Source of the DNA: Pelomonas sp963422775
GTDB taxonomy: Bacteria; Pseudomonadota; Gammaproteobacteria; Burkholderiales; Burkholderiaceae_C
NCBI GenBank assembly: GCA_963422775.4
Contig: CAUJSJ030000127.1
Location: 1 to 64,000 of the forward strand
Length of the DNA: 64,000 bases
Reading direction: 5' to 3'
Part shown: positions 9,232 through 17,999 of the stretch, one piece after another
Numbering within the stretch: position 1 is the first letter of the stretch
Layout of the letters: the number at the start of each line of letters is the position of its first letter
Made by a program: the position numbers and the translations under genes
The notes under the pieces: model-generated
What the model saw: only the letters and a program-made list of their open reading frames with translations
Told to the model about the DNA's origin: nothing
Databases searched by the model: none

Positions 9232-9450
9232 TCAGCCGCAGGGCGCCTGCCATTCGCGCAGTTCGGCTGCCAGCACGGGGTGCTTGTCGGCCTCGGCGCG
9301 GCGGATCAATGCCTCGACGTTGGCCTCGGTGACATGCTCGTGGCCGACGCCGTGGATGAGGTTCTCGTAGACGCTATCGATGCTGCTGGCATCCGTGCCG
9401 GCCGGGGTGGTGGGCACGTCGGCATGGGCGAGATCGGTCTGTGCATTCAT
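9232..9450 (-). CDS. small conserved-looking acidic protein, 72 aa
   Basis: I do not recognise this protein. The ATG at 9450 has a good ribosome-binding site (AGGAG, 6 bases upstream). The product starts MNAQTDLAHADVPTTPAGTD and contains an acidic helical stretch (SSIDSVYENLIHGVGHEHV, then EANVEALIRRAEADKHPVLA). It has no signal peptide or membrane segment. It lies between the spermidine-synthase-like gene and the FAD oxidoreductase, all on the minus strand with short gaps, and is probably in the same operon. Confidence 0.65.
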   Translation of the reverse strand: MNAQTDLAHADVPTTPAGTDASSIDSVYENLIHGVGHEHVTEANVEALIRRAEADKHPVLAAELREWQAPCG

Positions 9451-9519
9451 GGGGGCTCCTGCACCGGCGCCAACGGCCGGCGAACGAGGTGTCACCGGCA
9501 ATCCGCGTGCCCAAGCGCG

Positions 9520-11076
9520 TCAGTGCACCTGCCCCCACTCCGCTTCGAACTCCTGCACCAGCACCTGGTTGCTCAGCCGGTTCACCTCGGTCGGCACGCG
9601 GGCCATGTCCGGCGGGAAATCCAGCAGCGCCGGCAGGCTCTGCGGGCTCAGGAAGCGCAGCCCGGCCGGGAAGGCCTCAGGCCGGCGGAAGGGGCGGCGC
9701 GAGGCCAGCACGAAGCCCCATTCGCCAAAGCTCGGCACATGGGCGTGGTAGGGCGTGGTGGTCAGGCCGACGGATTCCAGCGTCGTCACGACGGTCCAGA
9801 AGCTGCGCCGGGCGATCAGCGGCGACGTGGTCTGCACGACGGCGTAGCCGGCGGCGCTGAGGTGCTGGTCGATGAGTTCGTAGAAGCTCGCCGTGTAGAG
9901 CTTGCCGAGCGCGAAGTTGGACGGGTCGGGGAAGTCGATGACGATGACGTCGAAGACCTCGGCATGCTGCTCCAGCCAGCCGAAGGCATCGGCATTGACG
10001 ATGCGCAGCTTGGGCGACGACAGCGAATGCCCGTTCAAGGCGGCCAGCTTCGGGTTCGACGTGAACAGGCCGGTCATCAACGGGTCCAGCTCCACCAGCG
10101 TGACCTGCTCGACGCTTGGATATTTCAGGATCTCGCGCACCGCCATGCCGTCGCCGCCACCAAGCACGAGCACGCGTTTGGGCACCCCGTGTGCGGCCAT
10201 GGCCGGGTGGACGAGGGCCTCGTGGTACCGGTACTCGTCGCGCGAGTGGAATTGCAGGTTGCCGTTGAGGAACAGCCGCGTGCCGCCGCCGCCGTCGGTG
10301 ACGACGATGCGCTGGTAGGCGCTGCTCTGCTTGAAGACGATGTGCTCGCCGTAAAAGCGCTCCTCGGACCAGCGCGTCAGCGCGTCGGCGCCCAGCAGGG
10401 CCGCCAGCAGCAGCAGGGCTGCCAGCCCGCAGGCGACGGCCTGGCTGCGGCGTGCGCGCAGCTCGGCGCGAAAGATCCACAGCGCCCAGACCGCAACGGC
10501 GACGTTCAGCAGGCCGAAGGCGATGCCGGTGCGCACCAGGCCCAGCTGCGGCACCAGCACGAGGGGAAAGGCCAGGGCGACGAGCAGGGCGCCGAGGTAG
10601 TCGAAGGTCAGCACCTGGGAGACCAGGTCCTTCAAACCGTAGCGCGCGCTGAAGTGCCGCTTCAGGATGCGCATGACCAGCGGGATCTCCAACCCCACCA
10701 GGGCACCGACGAGCAGCACCAGCGCATAGAGCAGCGACTTGAAGGCCGCGCCTTCGCCCGGCGGCAGCAGGCTGTGCACGGCGAACAGCCCGGCGGGCAT
10801 CAGGCCGCCGATGACGCCGACGAGCAGCTCCACCTGCAGGAAGACGCCGACGAGCTGGCGCTCGACGAAGCGCGACAGCCAGGAGCCCAGGCCCATCGCG
10901 AAGAGATAGACACCGATGACGGTGGAGAACTGCAGCACCGAGTCGCCGAGCAGGTAGCTGGCCAGCGCACCGGCGGCCAGCTCGTAGACCAGGCCGCAGG
11001 CGGCGATGACGAAGACACTGGCCAGCAGCAGCAGCTCGGCCAGCGAGGCGCGCGCGGTGGACGGCTGCTGCGTCAC
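9520..11076 (-). CDS. membrane-bound spermidine synthase-like aminopropyltransferase
   Basis: A 518-residue protein with about seven hydrophobic segments in the first 235 residues, then a soluble spermidine-synthase fold. The catalytic half shows DEYRYHEALVH (280-290), the SAM-type nucleotide-binding motif VLVLGGGDG (302-310), VELDPLM, and DFPDPSNFALGKLYTASFYE. These are the motifs of polyamine aminopropyltransferases. Membrane-fused versions are known next to SpeD, and the true acceptor is not established. The start is a GTG overlapping the stop of the upstream beta-propeller gene (GTGA), so the two are co-translated. Confidence 0.88.
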   Translation of the reverse strand: MTQQPSTARASLAELLLLASVFVIAACGLVYELAAGALASYLLGDSVLQFSTVIGVYLFAMGLGSWLSRFVERQLVGVFLQVELLVGVIGGLMPAGLFAVHSLLPPGEGAAFKSLLYALVLLVGALVGLEIPLVMRILKRHFSARYGLKDLVSQVLTFDYLGALLVALAFPLVLVPQLGLVRTGIAFGLLNVAVAVWALWIFRAELRARRSQAVACGLAALLLLAALLGADALTRWSEERFYGEHIVFKQSSAYQRIVVTDGGGGTRLFLNGNLQFHSRDEYRYHEALVHPAMAAHGVPKRVLVLGGGDGMAVREILKYPSVEQVTLVELDPLMTGLFTSNPKLAALNGHSLSSPKLRIVNADAFGWLEQHAEVFDVIVIDFPDPSNFALGKLYTASFYELIDQHLSAAGYAVVQTTSPLIARRSFWTVVTTLESVGLTTTPYHAHVPSFGEWGFVLASRRPFRRPEAFPAGLRFLSPQSLPALLDFPPDMARVPTEVNRLSNQVLVQEFEAEWGQVH

Positions 11077-12047
11077 GGCTTGAGCAGCACCGAGAAGGCC
11101 AGGCGTTTGCCGTCCGGGCTGACGGCGATGTTGCGGATGGCGCCGCCCAGGTCGGCGAGTTCTGCAAACGGCAGGAAGCTGCCGCCGGGCTTGCCGTCCC
11201 AGCGCAGCAGCAGATTGCCGCGGGCCATCAGCATCGAGCCGTCCGGCAGCCAGACGAAGTACTGGCTGCGGTTCGCGTCCTTCTCGCCCTCGGGCCCGAT
11301 GGGCGTCTCCACCAGCGCCTGCGGCTGGGCGTCACCCTCGCCCAGCGCGCAGATGCGCCAGTGGGCCGGGTCGGTCTGGTCGACGAAAGTGGCGCGCTTG
11401 CCGTCGGGCGTGCGGCCGAGCGACCGGCCGGGCTTGGCGGACAGCGGCGTGGTCTTGCCGGTCGCGCGGTTGAACAGCACGGCCTGGTGGGCGTTGCGGT
11501 CGGCCACGTCGTCGACGATGAACAGCGCCAGGCGCTGAGCGTCGATCCAGGCGTGGTAGCCAACGCGCATCGTGGGCACGGCCGGCGCGATCTCCTGGCC
11601 GTCCCAGCCGAAGCGCCACAGCGACGGCTGCTTGCTCTCGATGCCGTAGGCCGGGTCGGCGTCCACCACGCGGATGGCCGAGAAGCCGCTGCCGTCGGGC
11701 AGCGGCGTGGGTGAGTAGAGGTTGTGCGGCGTGCTTGTCACGGCGGCGGTCTGGCCGCTGGCGATGTCGTGGCGGTAGATGTTGTTGGAGCCGCTGCGGT
11801 CCGACGCGAACAGCACGGCGGCACCGTCGCGCGTGAAGGACGGCTGGAAATTGGCGCCCTTGCCCGGCGTGAGGTTGCGTGCCTCTCTGACGGTGCCGGC
11901 GGCCAGGTCCAGGCGGGCCAGGAAGAGGCCGACATCGGGCTTGGCGTCGGCCGCGCTGGCAGAGGTTGCCAGCAGCGCAGCGGGCGCGAGGACGCAGGCG
12001 CCCAGGACCTGAAGTGCGAGGCGGCGGGTCGGTGCCGGCAATGACAT
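11073..12047 (-). CDS. exported TolB/PD40-type beta-propeller protein
   Basis: A 324-residue protein with an N-terminal export signal (TRRLALQVLGACVLAPAALL, with ASA-like cleavage near residue 33). Repeated blade motifs of the PD40/WD40-like class follow: NFQPSFTRDGAAVLFASDRSG, SPTPLPDGSG, IAVSPDGKRLAFS. Such propellers act as periplasmic binding or scaffold modules. The specific partner is unknown. Its stop overlaps the GTG of the spermidine-synthase-like gene. This makes it the first gene of a minus-strand operon running 12047 to 7593. Confidence 0.75.
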   Translation of the reverse strand: MSLPAPTRRLALQVLGACVLAPAALLATSASAADAKPDVGLFLARLDLAAGTVREARNLTPGKGANFQPSFTRDGAAVLFASDRSGSNNIYRHDIASGQTAAVTSTPHNLYSPTPLPDGSGFSAIRVVDADPAYGIESKQPSLWRFGWDGQEIAPAVPTMRVGYHAWIDAQRLALFIVDDVADRNAHQAVLFNRATGKTTPLSAKPGRSLGRTPDGKRATFVDQTDPAHWRICALGEGDAQPQALVETPIGPEGEKDANRSQYFVWLPDGSMLMARGNLLLRWDGKPGGSFLPFAELADLGGAIRNIAVSPDGKRLAFSVLLKP

Positions 12048-12230
12048 GGCTGGCCTTTGCGAGAGTTGAGCGAAGTGAGGCGGCGCAGTCTAGGGCGAGC
12101 GGGCGCTTTGCGAAAAACCGGACACGAGACCGCGGGGCCCCGTCGTCCCGTCTTCATGGGGCGCCGCGGCTGGCGTTGAGCCCAGCGCCCCGCCACACTG
12201 CCGGCGATCGATCCGACATGGAGCTGCGCG

Positions 12231-13040
12231 ATGAAGACGATGGGCAAAGGACTGACGGGCCTGGTGCTGGCGCTGGGGCTGGCCGCGGCGCAGGCGGCAC
12301 CGACACTGTGGGTGTACGGCGCCTACGGCTACAGCAACCCCGGCACGGGTGCGAACTACAACGTCTTCACGCCGGGCAACGTGGCGCAGGTCGATGCCAA
12401 TGCATCGTTCGCCTCGATGGCGACGATGAACGGCCCGCTGGCGCAGGCCTACGTCGGCACATCGGGCTATGTCAGCACCGGCCTGTCCAACGCGAATGCG
12501 CAAGCCTCGGCCGCGGTGCAATACGACTTCTACGTCGTCAACGGCCTGACCTTCAGCGACCTCGTGCCCGTCACGGTCAAGGGCCAGGCCTTCATGAGCA
12601 GCAGCGGCAGCGCGACCGCCAGCGGCTATGCGCGCGTGGTGCATTCGAACACCCTGGGCGGCGTGAACAACGGTTCCTTCACCAACCAGCTGACCGACTG
12701 GACCTGCGGTGGCGGCGGCAGCAACTGCGGCCTGCAGGACTTCGAGTACACCTTCTACGTCAGCGCCTTCTCGCTGGCGCAGCCCGGCGAGATCGCGCGC
12801 GTGAACCTGCTGGCCACGGCCCGGCTCAACAACGCGGCCTACGCGACGCAGGCCAGCGCCTGGGTCGATCCCATCATCTCCATCGATCCGGCCTACCTCG
12901 CCAGCCACCCGGATGCGGTGCTGGTCTATGACCCGTCCATCACGAACACGATCGGCGTCGTTCCCGAGCCGGGTGTCGGTACGCTGCTGCTGGCCGGGCT
13001 GGCCGTCGTCGGCGCGCGACTGCGCCGCCAACGCGGCTAG
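12231..13040 (+). CDS. PEP-CTERM-sorted exported protein
   Basis: A 269-residue secreted protein with an N-terminal signal peptide (GLVLALGLAAAQAAP). Its C-terminal sorting signal has the order required by exosortase: VVPEPG motif, hydrophobic helix TLLLAGLAVVGA, and basic tail RLRRQRG. The middle is rich in Gly, Ala, Asn, Ser and Tyr and I cannot assign it. It implies that the organism encodes an EpsH/exosortase system and probably exopolysaccharide. It is the only plus-strand gene in the 7.6-17.9 kb block, and its 3' end just meets the convergent YciI gene. Confidence 0.88.
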   Translation: MKTMGKGLTGLVLALGLAAAQAAPTLWVYGAYGYSNPGTGANYNVFTPGNVAQVDANASFASMATMNGPLAQAYVGTSGYVSTGLSNANAQASAAVQYDFYVVNGLTFSDLVPVTVKGQAFMSSSGSATASGYARVVHSNTLGGVNNGSFTNQLTDWTCGGGGSNCGLQDFEYTFYVSAFSLAQPGEIARVNLLATARLNNAAYATQASAWVDPIISIDPAYLASHPDAVLVYDPSITNTIGVVPEPGVGTLLLAGLAVVGARLRRQRG

Positions 13041-13387
13041 AACGACACCGGCTGGGGCAGGGCCTTGCTCCAGTAGAAGATGTCCCAGCCGGTACGCAGG
13101 CCGCCGGTGGTGAAGGGGTCGGTGGCGATCAAGGCTTCCACGGCCGCCTTGTCCGGTGCGCGCACCACCCACAGGCCGCCCACCGGCGTGGCCTCGGGTG
13201 ACTCGCGCAGCGAACCGATGGCCCTCACCATCTCGGCGTTCGCCGCCGCCCATTCCAGATGGGCCTGCAGCAGCTGCCGGCGCAACTCGCCCGCGCCGGG
13301 CCGGTCGTGAAAGCGCACGGCGAACAGCGTCCAGTCCTCGTGGGCGTTGCTTGTCAGGGCGGCGAAGTCGTGCTGTGGCGTCGTCAT
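13037..13387 (-). CDS. YciI-like domain protein
   Basis: A 116-residue protein of the YCII family, a dimeric alpha-beta barrel fold. Recognisable features are WTLFAVRFHDRPGAGELRRQ, a conserved HLEWA region, and DKAAVEALIATDPFTTGGL followed by the characteristic WDIFYW. The catalytic role of the family is mostly unknown. The ATG at 13387 overlaps the M48 protease stop (TGATG), so translation is coupled. An in-frame TTG lies just upstream but the overlap favours the ATG. Confidence 0.8.
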   Translation of the reverse strand: MTTPQHDFAALTSNAHEDWTLFAVRFHDRPGAGELRRQLLQAHLEWAAANAEMVRAIGSLRESPEATPVGGLWVVRAPDKAAVEALIATDPFTTGGLRTGWDIFYWSKALPQPVSF

Positions 13388-14721
13388 CAAGGCGTGCCCA
13401 TGGCCTCGCGCCAGCGCATCGCGTCGTGGATGCGATAACGGGTGCTGGGGTGGTGGAAGAAGATGATTTCCTCCAGCGGGCCAGGGTCGGCCTTGCGGTA
13501 CTCCACCAGCCGCAGCTGCGCCTCGGCAAAGCCATGCGGTTCACGCGACAGGTTCAAACCGAACCGGTCCGCCTCGGTCTCCTGCATGCGAACGATGGAG
13601 TTCTGCACCGGCGTGGCCAGCGTGAAGAACACGGAGAACACGGCAGCCAGCAGCGGCAGGCTGGCCACGTCGTCCGCGCGGGTCACGCCGGTGGCCGGCG
13701 CGGTGCGACGCAGCAGCCCGCTCATCGAAGCGTGCGCCACGTAGAACGCCACCAGCAGCACCAGCGCGAACATGGTCAGCATCTTGAGCCCGTGGTTGAG
13801 CACGTAGTGGCCCAGCTCGTGGCTCATCACCGCACGGATCTCGGGCTCCGAGGTGCGGCGCAGCAGGTTGTCGTTCAGGCGCACGGCGGCGCTGCCGAAC
13901 AGGCCCGACACGTTGGCGCTGATGCGCGTGGTCTGGCGCGAGGCGTCGAAGACGTAGACGTTGTCCACGGGCACGCCGTCGGCATGGGCCATCTGCAGCA
14001 CGGCGGTCTTGACGGGGCCGTCCTCGATGGGCTTGTAGGTGTTGAACAGCGGGTCGATGACGACGGGCGACAGCGTCAGCAGCACCACCAGCAGCACCAC
14101 GCTGCCGGCCGTGCCCCAGATCCACCAGCGCTCGCCGGCGCGGCGCATCAGCGCATAGAGCCCGGCGATCACGAGCGCGCCAATGACGACGGTGCCCGCC
14201 AAGGCCACGGCCTGCTCGCCGAACCAGGCGGCCAGCGTCAGCGTGGACATGCCGTAGGCCTGCTCGCGCCACCAGCCTTCGTAGACGGCCAGCGGCAGCG
14301 TCAGCAGCCATGACAGCAGCAGGTAGGCGGCGCCGAAGACCACATCCCGCCGCACCGGGCCGCGCCCCACGCGCGCCGCCCAGTCGCGCAGCCGCGCCGC
14401 GCGCCGGCCCGACATCAGCACCGCCGCCACGGCCAGGCCCAGCAGCAGGTTCCACAGCTGCAGCCAGTAGCCGCCGGTGTAGTAGGCGTCGGACTTGGCC
14501 TGCACCTCGGCCGGCAACCGGTCCAAATAGGCCTGGGTGGCGGCCTCGGCATTGCGGGGCAGGGCGGCGCGCCAGGCGTCGTCGACCGGGCGGATCTTGA
14601 AGCCGGAAGCTTGGGCGGTGGCGTCGGCCTTCTGGGCCTGGGCCGCGGCAAAGTCCGTGTCCGCGGCGTGGGTGAGCGTCAGGCTCAAGCCCAGTGCTGC
14701 CGCGATGAACCATCTCTTCAT
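13387..14721 (-). CDS. M48 family zinc metallopeptidase (Ste24/CAAX-protease type)
   Basis: A 444-residue integral membrane protease. After a signal-like segment come several membrane helices, the zinc motif HELGH at about residues 301-305 in VMSHELGHYVLNH, and a downstream EADRFGL supplying the third ligand. FHHPSTRYRIHDAMRW near the C-terminus is typical of Ste24-like proteins. In bacteria this family is linked with membrane-protein quality control. The ATG at 14721 has GAGGAAA upstream. It lies in the same strand and block as DUF350, DUF4178 and SPFH genes, which fits an envelope-stress setting. Confidence 0.9.
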   Translation of the reverse strand: MKRWFIAAALGLSLTLTHAADTDFAAAQAQKADATAQASGFKIRPVDDAWRAALPRNAEAATQAYLDRLPAEVQAKSDAYYTGGYWLQLWNLLLGLAVAAVLMSGRRAARLRDWAARVGRGPVRRDVVFGAAYLLLSWLLTLPLAVYEGWWREQAYGMSTLTLAAWFGEQAVALAGTVVIGALVIAGLYALMRRAGERWWIWGTAGSVVLLVVLLTLSPVVIDPLFNTYKPIEDGPVKTAVLQMAHADGVPVDNVYVFDASRQTTRISANVSGLFGSAAVRLNDNLLRRTSEPEIRAVMSHELGHYVLNHGLKMLTMFALVLLVAFYVAHASMSGLLRRTAPATGVTRADDVASLPLLAAVFSVFFTLATPVQNSIVRMQETEADRFGLNLSREPHGFAEAQLRLVEYRKADPGPLEEIIFFHHPSTRYRIHDAMRWREAMGTP

Positions 14722-14902
14722 GTCGTTTCCTCTTGGTGAAGCGGCGAGATTTTGCTCAGACGCGTCCGACGAGGAGCGGGCCTGCGACAGGCTGCGTGCG
14801 CGAAGGGGCGAGCGGCTCCATCGGCCGATGGCCGGCGGCCAGAGGCAAGCGCATCGCGCCTGCCTTACCCGCAACGGACGTCGCTGGCACCGGTCGGGTC
14901 GA

Positions 14903-15040
14903 TCAGCCCCAGCCCTTGGCACCGCGCTTCAGGCGCACGGTGGCCGCCGTGGCTTTGTCTCTGGCCGCGGCAGGCTTGCTGCCGGCCAGCAAGGCCAGGC
15001 TCAGCGGCCCGGCGCAGAACAGGCGCCTCGGGTCAGCCAT
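14903..15040 (-). CDS. small predicted exported or membrane protein, 45 aa
   Basis: This short reading frame starts at an ATG overlapping the last codons and stop of the DUF350 gene. The product reads MADPRRLFCAGPLSLALLAG then SKPAAARDKATAATVRLKRG and ends AKGWG. The basic start, hydrophobic core and alanine-rich exit resemble a signal sequence or a single membrane helix with a basic tail. I do not recognise it. The stop-start overlap with DUF350 and fixed place at the end of the cluster argue that it is translated. Confidence 0.5.
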   Translation of the reverse strand: MADPRRLFCAGPLSLALLAGSKPAAARDKATAATVRLKRGAKGWG

Positions 15041-15254
15041 GGATGGCCGCAGCCACGATGTTGCCGATGGAGATGCACATCGCCGCCACGACGACGGCCA
15101 GCGCGAGGTTCTTGCGCTCCACCAGCTCCTCCCACAGCTTGTACGGCGTGATCAGGTCGACGATGACGAAGGCGACCCAGAAGATGACGACGCCGATGAC
15201 GGCGTACATCGTCGAGCCGAGGATGACTTCGGGTTTGAGCCAATCGAGGGTCAT
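15033..15254 (-). CDS. DUF350 family membrane protein (YjfL-like)
   Basis: A 73-residue protein with two membrane helices (MYAVIGVVIFWVAFVIVDLI and NLALAVVVAAMCISIGNIVAAA) separated by a short polar loop TPYKLWEELVERK. This is one DUF350 unit; larger family members carry two. DUF350 proteins are found with PspA/SPFH-type membrane-stress genes and with polyamine-related enzymes. Their molecular function is not settled. It sits 21 bases downstream of the DUF4178 gene and is probably in an operon with it and the SPFH gene. Confidence 0.88.
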   Translation of the reverse strand: MTLDWLKPEVILGSTMYAVIGVVIFWVAFVIVDLITPYKLWEELVERKNLALAVVVAAMCISIGNIVAAAIHG

Positions 15255-15275
15255 GGTGCTCTCCTAGTTGTTGCG

Positions 15276-16865
15276 TCACTTGTGGCCGCCGCCACCGCTG
15301 CTGTAGCCGCCGTAGCTGCCGCCGCTCGAGCCGCCGTAGTAGCCGCCGCTTCGCGAGCTGCTGCGGCATTGCTGGTACTCGTTGCTGTTCTCGCCGAAGC
15401 TGTCCTTGTACTTCTGGCAGTCATCGCTGGAGCAGGCGCGCATCAGTGCGAACAGCAGCACGATGAGGAAGAGGCCGATGACGATGTTGCGCAGCAGCTT
15501 GCCGCCGCTGCTCTTGAAGGCCGAGGTGTCGCGCGCGAACTGCACGGCCGGGCCGACGAGGCCGAAGGCCGTCTTCACCGTCTCGGCCGGCACCGGGCGG
15601 CCACCGCTCCAGGTGATCTCGGGGCCTTGCTGCTCGCGGCTGAGCAGGTATTGCCCGTCGCGGGTGATGTAGTCGGCGATGCGTGCGCGGTCTTCCAGCC
15701 GCACGGGCCAGTAGAACTCGCCCAGCACATGGGTGGTCTTGGCCTCGTAGACCCAGCGCTGCGTGTAGGCGCGGTTCTGCCAGGTGACTCCCGTGTCGCG
15801 CCCGGCCATGGGCGCACCGGTCAGCGTGCGCACGAGGCTCCAGCCCTCGCGCGTGTCGACGAGGAAGGCGAAGCCCGCCAGGCGGTTGAAGAGCAGGTAC
15901 TCGCGCCAGAAGCTCTGCTCGTCGTCGCCGTCCTCGGGGATGTCGCAGCGCTCCTGGTAGCCGACGACCTGCCAGGCCTCGGGTTTCCCGCCGTCGATCG
16001 CCAGCGTGCCGCTGCGGCCCAGCGGAATCAGCGGCGGCAGGCCACGGCTCTGCGGCGTGAAGCCCAGCGCCTTGGACTCACCTTCGGGCAGGTTGACGAC
16101 CGCATTGCACTGCGCGCAGACCATGCTCTTGGTCTGCGAGAGCTTGGGCTCCAGCGGTGCGCCGCAGCTGGGGCAGCCAATGCTGCGGCCCTTGAACTTG
16201 GCCTCGGCGACGGACTCGCCCTCGGCCGTCGTGCGCAGGCCTTGCAGCGCCAGGTCGGCCAGGGCCACGCTGCGGCCGACGGACCAGACCGGCGGTGCAC
16301 CGTCGCGGTATTCCAGGCTGCCCACCTCGCCCTGGGCGTTGCGCAGCTCCACGACGCGGCCGGCCTTGGGCGGCCTCGGCAGCTCGCCCTCGGCCGCTCG
16401 CAGCGCCGCCTCGACGATGGCCGCGACCTGCCAGCGCTGGCCGGCCAGCGTCAGCGGCAGGCCAACGCCCGGCGCCTCGGGCGGCAGCTCGGCCAGCGGC
16501 GCCTCCAGGCTGAGGACGAACTGGCCGTTGTCCTCGCTGAGCCAGGCGGTGCGCGGTGTGTCGCCACCGGCGTCGAACAGCAGATGCCATTCGTTCCAGT
16601 TGCCGAGCTCGGAGCCGCGCTGAACGCGGCCGACGACGGCGAAGCCCTTGCCCATCCAGCGCCCGGAGGCGCCGAGCCGCAGCGGCGAGTAGTCCTCGAA
16701 GATCTCGGCGCTCTGGCCGATCTGGCTCAGCGTCTCGCCGTCGCGCAGCAGCGTGCTGCGGCAAAAGCCGCAGACGGCGCTCGCGGAAGCCGCACTGGCG
16801 AACTCGACCTGCGCCCCGCAGTTGGGGCAGGCCGCGCGCCAGCGGCGCTGGGCTTGGTCAGCCAA
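15276..16865 (-). CDS. DUF4178 domain protein with zinc ribbons and C-terminal membrane helix
   Basis: A 529-residue protein with CPNCG...CGFC near the N-terminus (residues 14-36) and a second CPSCG...CAQC ribbon in the middle. These are two treble-clef/zinc-ribbon units, each followed by a DUF4178 beta-rich region (WNEWHLLFD, FWREYLLFN). One hydrophobic helix (NIVIGLFLIVLLFALMRAC) precedes a Cys pair and a Gly/Ser/Tyr-rich tail. DUF4178 often neighbours SPFH and DUF350 genes. The start is a TTG overlapping the end of the SPFH gene, so the pair is coupled. The function is unknown; a membrane-surface role is inferred from neighbours. Confidence 0.85.
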   Translation of the reverse strand: MADQAQRRWRAACPNCGAQVEFASAASASAVCGFCRSTLLRDGETLSQIGQSAEIFEDYSPLRLGASGRWMGKGFAVVGRVQRGSELGNWNEWHLLFDAGGDTPRTAWLSEDNGQFVLSLEAPLAELPPEAPGVGLPLTLAGQRWQVAAIVEAALRAAEGELPRPPKAGRVVELRNAQGEVGSLEYRDGAPPVWSVGRSVALADLALQGLRTTAEGESVAEAKFKGRSIGCPSCGAPLEPKLSQTKSMVCAQCNAVVNLPEGESKALGFTPQSRGLPPLIPLGRSGTLAIDGGKPEAWQVVGYQERCDIPEDGDDEQSFWREYLLFNRLAGFAFLVDTREGWSLVRTLTGAPMAGRDTGVTWQNRAYTQRWVYEAKTTHVLGEFYWPVRLEDRARIADYITRDGQYLLSREQQGPEITWSGGRPVPAETVKTAFGLVGPAVQFARDTSAFKSSGGKLLRNIVIGLFLIVLLFALMRACSSDDCQKYKDSFGENSNEYQQCRSSSRSGGYYGGSSGGSYGGYSSGGGGHK

Positions 16866-17886
16866 GTTTCTTCAGCAGATCAGCCTTCTTCGCGGCGAAT
16901 TCCTCGTCGGTCAGGATGCCCTTGGCCTTGAGGTCGCCGAGCTTTTCCAGCAGCGAGACGATGTCCTCGGGCTTGCTGGCCGCCGGCGCGGGCGCGGCGG
17001 TGCCGACGCCGGCCAGGCCCTGGCCCAGCGTCTGCGCCAGCGTCTGGCCCAGGGCCACACCGGCGCCCAGGCCGATGGCCTCGCCGGCGATGCCACTGCC
17101 GCCAGAGCCGCCCTTGGCCATCTCGGGCAGTGCCTGGGCCGCCTGGTACTGCATGAACTGCCCCATGTTCTGGCCAATGATGCCCATGCCGATGCGCTGG
17201 TCGAGGATCTTCTGCAGCTCCTCGGGCAGGGAGACGTTCTGCATCGTCACCGTCAGCAGTTCGAGGCCGATGGCGTCGAAAGACGGCGCCGTGGCGTTTT
17301 TCAGCGCGGCGGCGAACTCGATCTGGTTCGCCGCCAGGTCCAGGAAGGCGGTGCCGCTGCTCGCGACAGCGTCGCTGATGTGCTGCAGCATCAGGCCGCG
17401 CAGCTGCCCGTCGAGTTCGGCCGAGGTGTAGCGCTCGCGCGTGCCGGAGATCTGGCTGTGGAAGACCTTCGCGTCCTTGACGCGGTAGGCATAGTTGCCG
17501 AAGGCACGCAGGCGCACGGCGCCAAAGTCCTTGTCGCGGATGGCCACCGGCTGGCTGGTGCCCCAGCGCTGGTCGATCTGCTGGCGGGTACTGAAGAAGT
17601 AGACGTCGCTCTTGAAGGGGGACTCGAAGAGCTTGTCCCAGTTCTTCAGGTAGGTCAGCACCGGCAGCGTTTGCGTGGTGAGCTTGTGCGTGCCGGGGCC
17701 GAAGACGTCTGCCACCTGGCCTTCGTTGACGAAGACGGCGACCTGGGATTCGCGCACCACCAGTTGGCCGCCGTTCTGGATTTCCATGCCGGACATCGGG
17801 AAGCGCCAGGCCAGCGTGCCGTCGGCGTCCTCGGTCCACTGGATGACGTCTATGAACTGTTTCTTGATGAAATCCATCAGGGCCAT
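16858..17886 (-). CDS. SPFH-domain protein with C-terminal SHOCT (YdjI/virion-core-like)
   Basis: A 342-residue SPFH/Band-7-type protein. The N-terminal part reads FIKKQFIDVIQWTEDADGTL with LVVRESQVAVFVNEGQVADV and GPGTHKLTTQTLPVL, the pattern of the YdjI-like class once annotated as virion core protein. A Gly/Ala-rich linker leads to a C-terminal SHOCT motif (SLLEKLGDLKAKGILTDEEF, then KKADLLKKLG). SPFH proteins assemble on membranes; SHOCT aids oligomer formation. I chose the ATG at 17886 because the upstream in-frame extension is Arg-rich and unlike the family. It heads the SPFH-DUF4178-DUF350 operon. Confidence 0.9.
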   Translation of the reverse strand: MALMDFIKKQFIDVIQWTEDADGTLAWRFPMSGMEIQNGGQLVVRESQVAVFVNEGQVADVFGPGTHKLTTQTLPVLTYLKNWDKLFESPFKSDVYFFSTRQQIDQRWGTSQPVAIRDKDFGAVRLRAFGNYAYRVKDAKVFHSQISGTRERYTSAELDGQLRGLMLQHISDAVASSGTAFLDLAANQIEFAAALKNATAPSFDAIGLELLTVTMQNVSLPEELQKILDQRIGMGIIGQNMGQFMQYQAAQALPEMAKGGSGGSGIAGEAIGLGAGVALGQTLAQTLGQGLAGVGTAAPAPAASKPEDIVSLLEKLGDLKAKGILTDEEFAAKKADLLKKLG

Positions 17887-17999
17887 GGGGGTACCTGCGT
17901 GCGGTGAAAAGGGAATGGAGACGAGTATCCGGCGGCGGCGGCAGACTTCAACGCCCAAACAGGTGAATCTCACCGCGCGCCAAGGTGAGAATCCATTGC

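Noticed and set aside
8869..11538. An 889-residue plus-strand open frame opposite the FAD oxidoreductase and spermidine-synthase-like genes
   Set aside because: It is low-complexity Gln/Arg/Gly sequence spanning several real minus-strand genes with clear motifs.
17950..17999. A riboswitch in the TCTCACC/GGTGAGA hairpin before moaE
   Set aside because: It is a single short hairpin with none of the conserved core of a molybdenum-cofactor or other known riboswitch.
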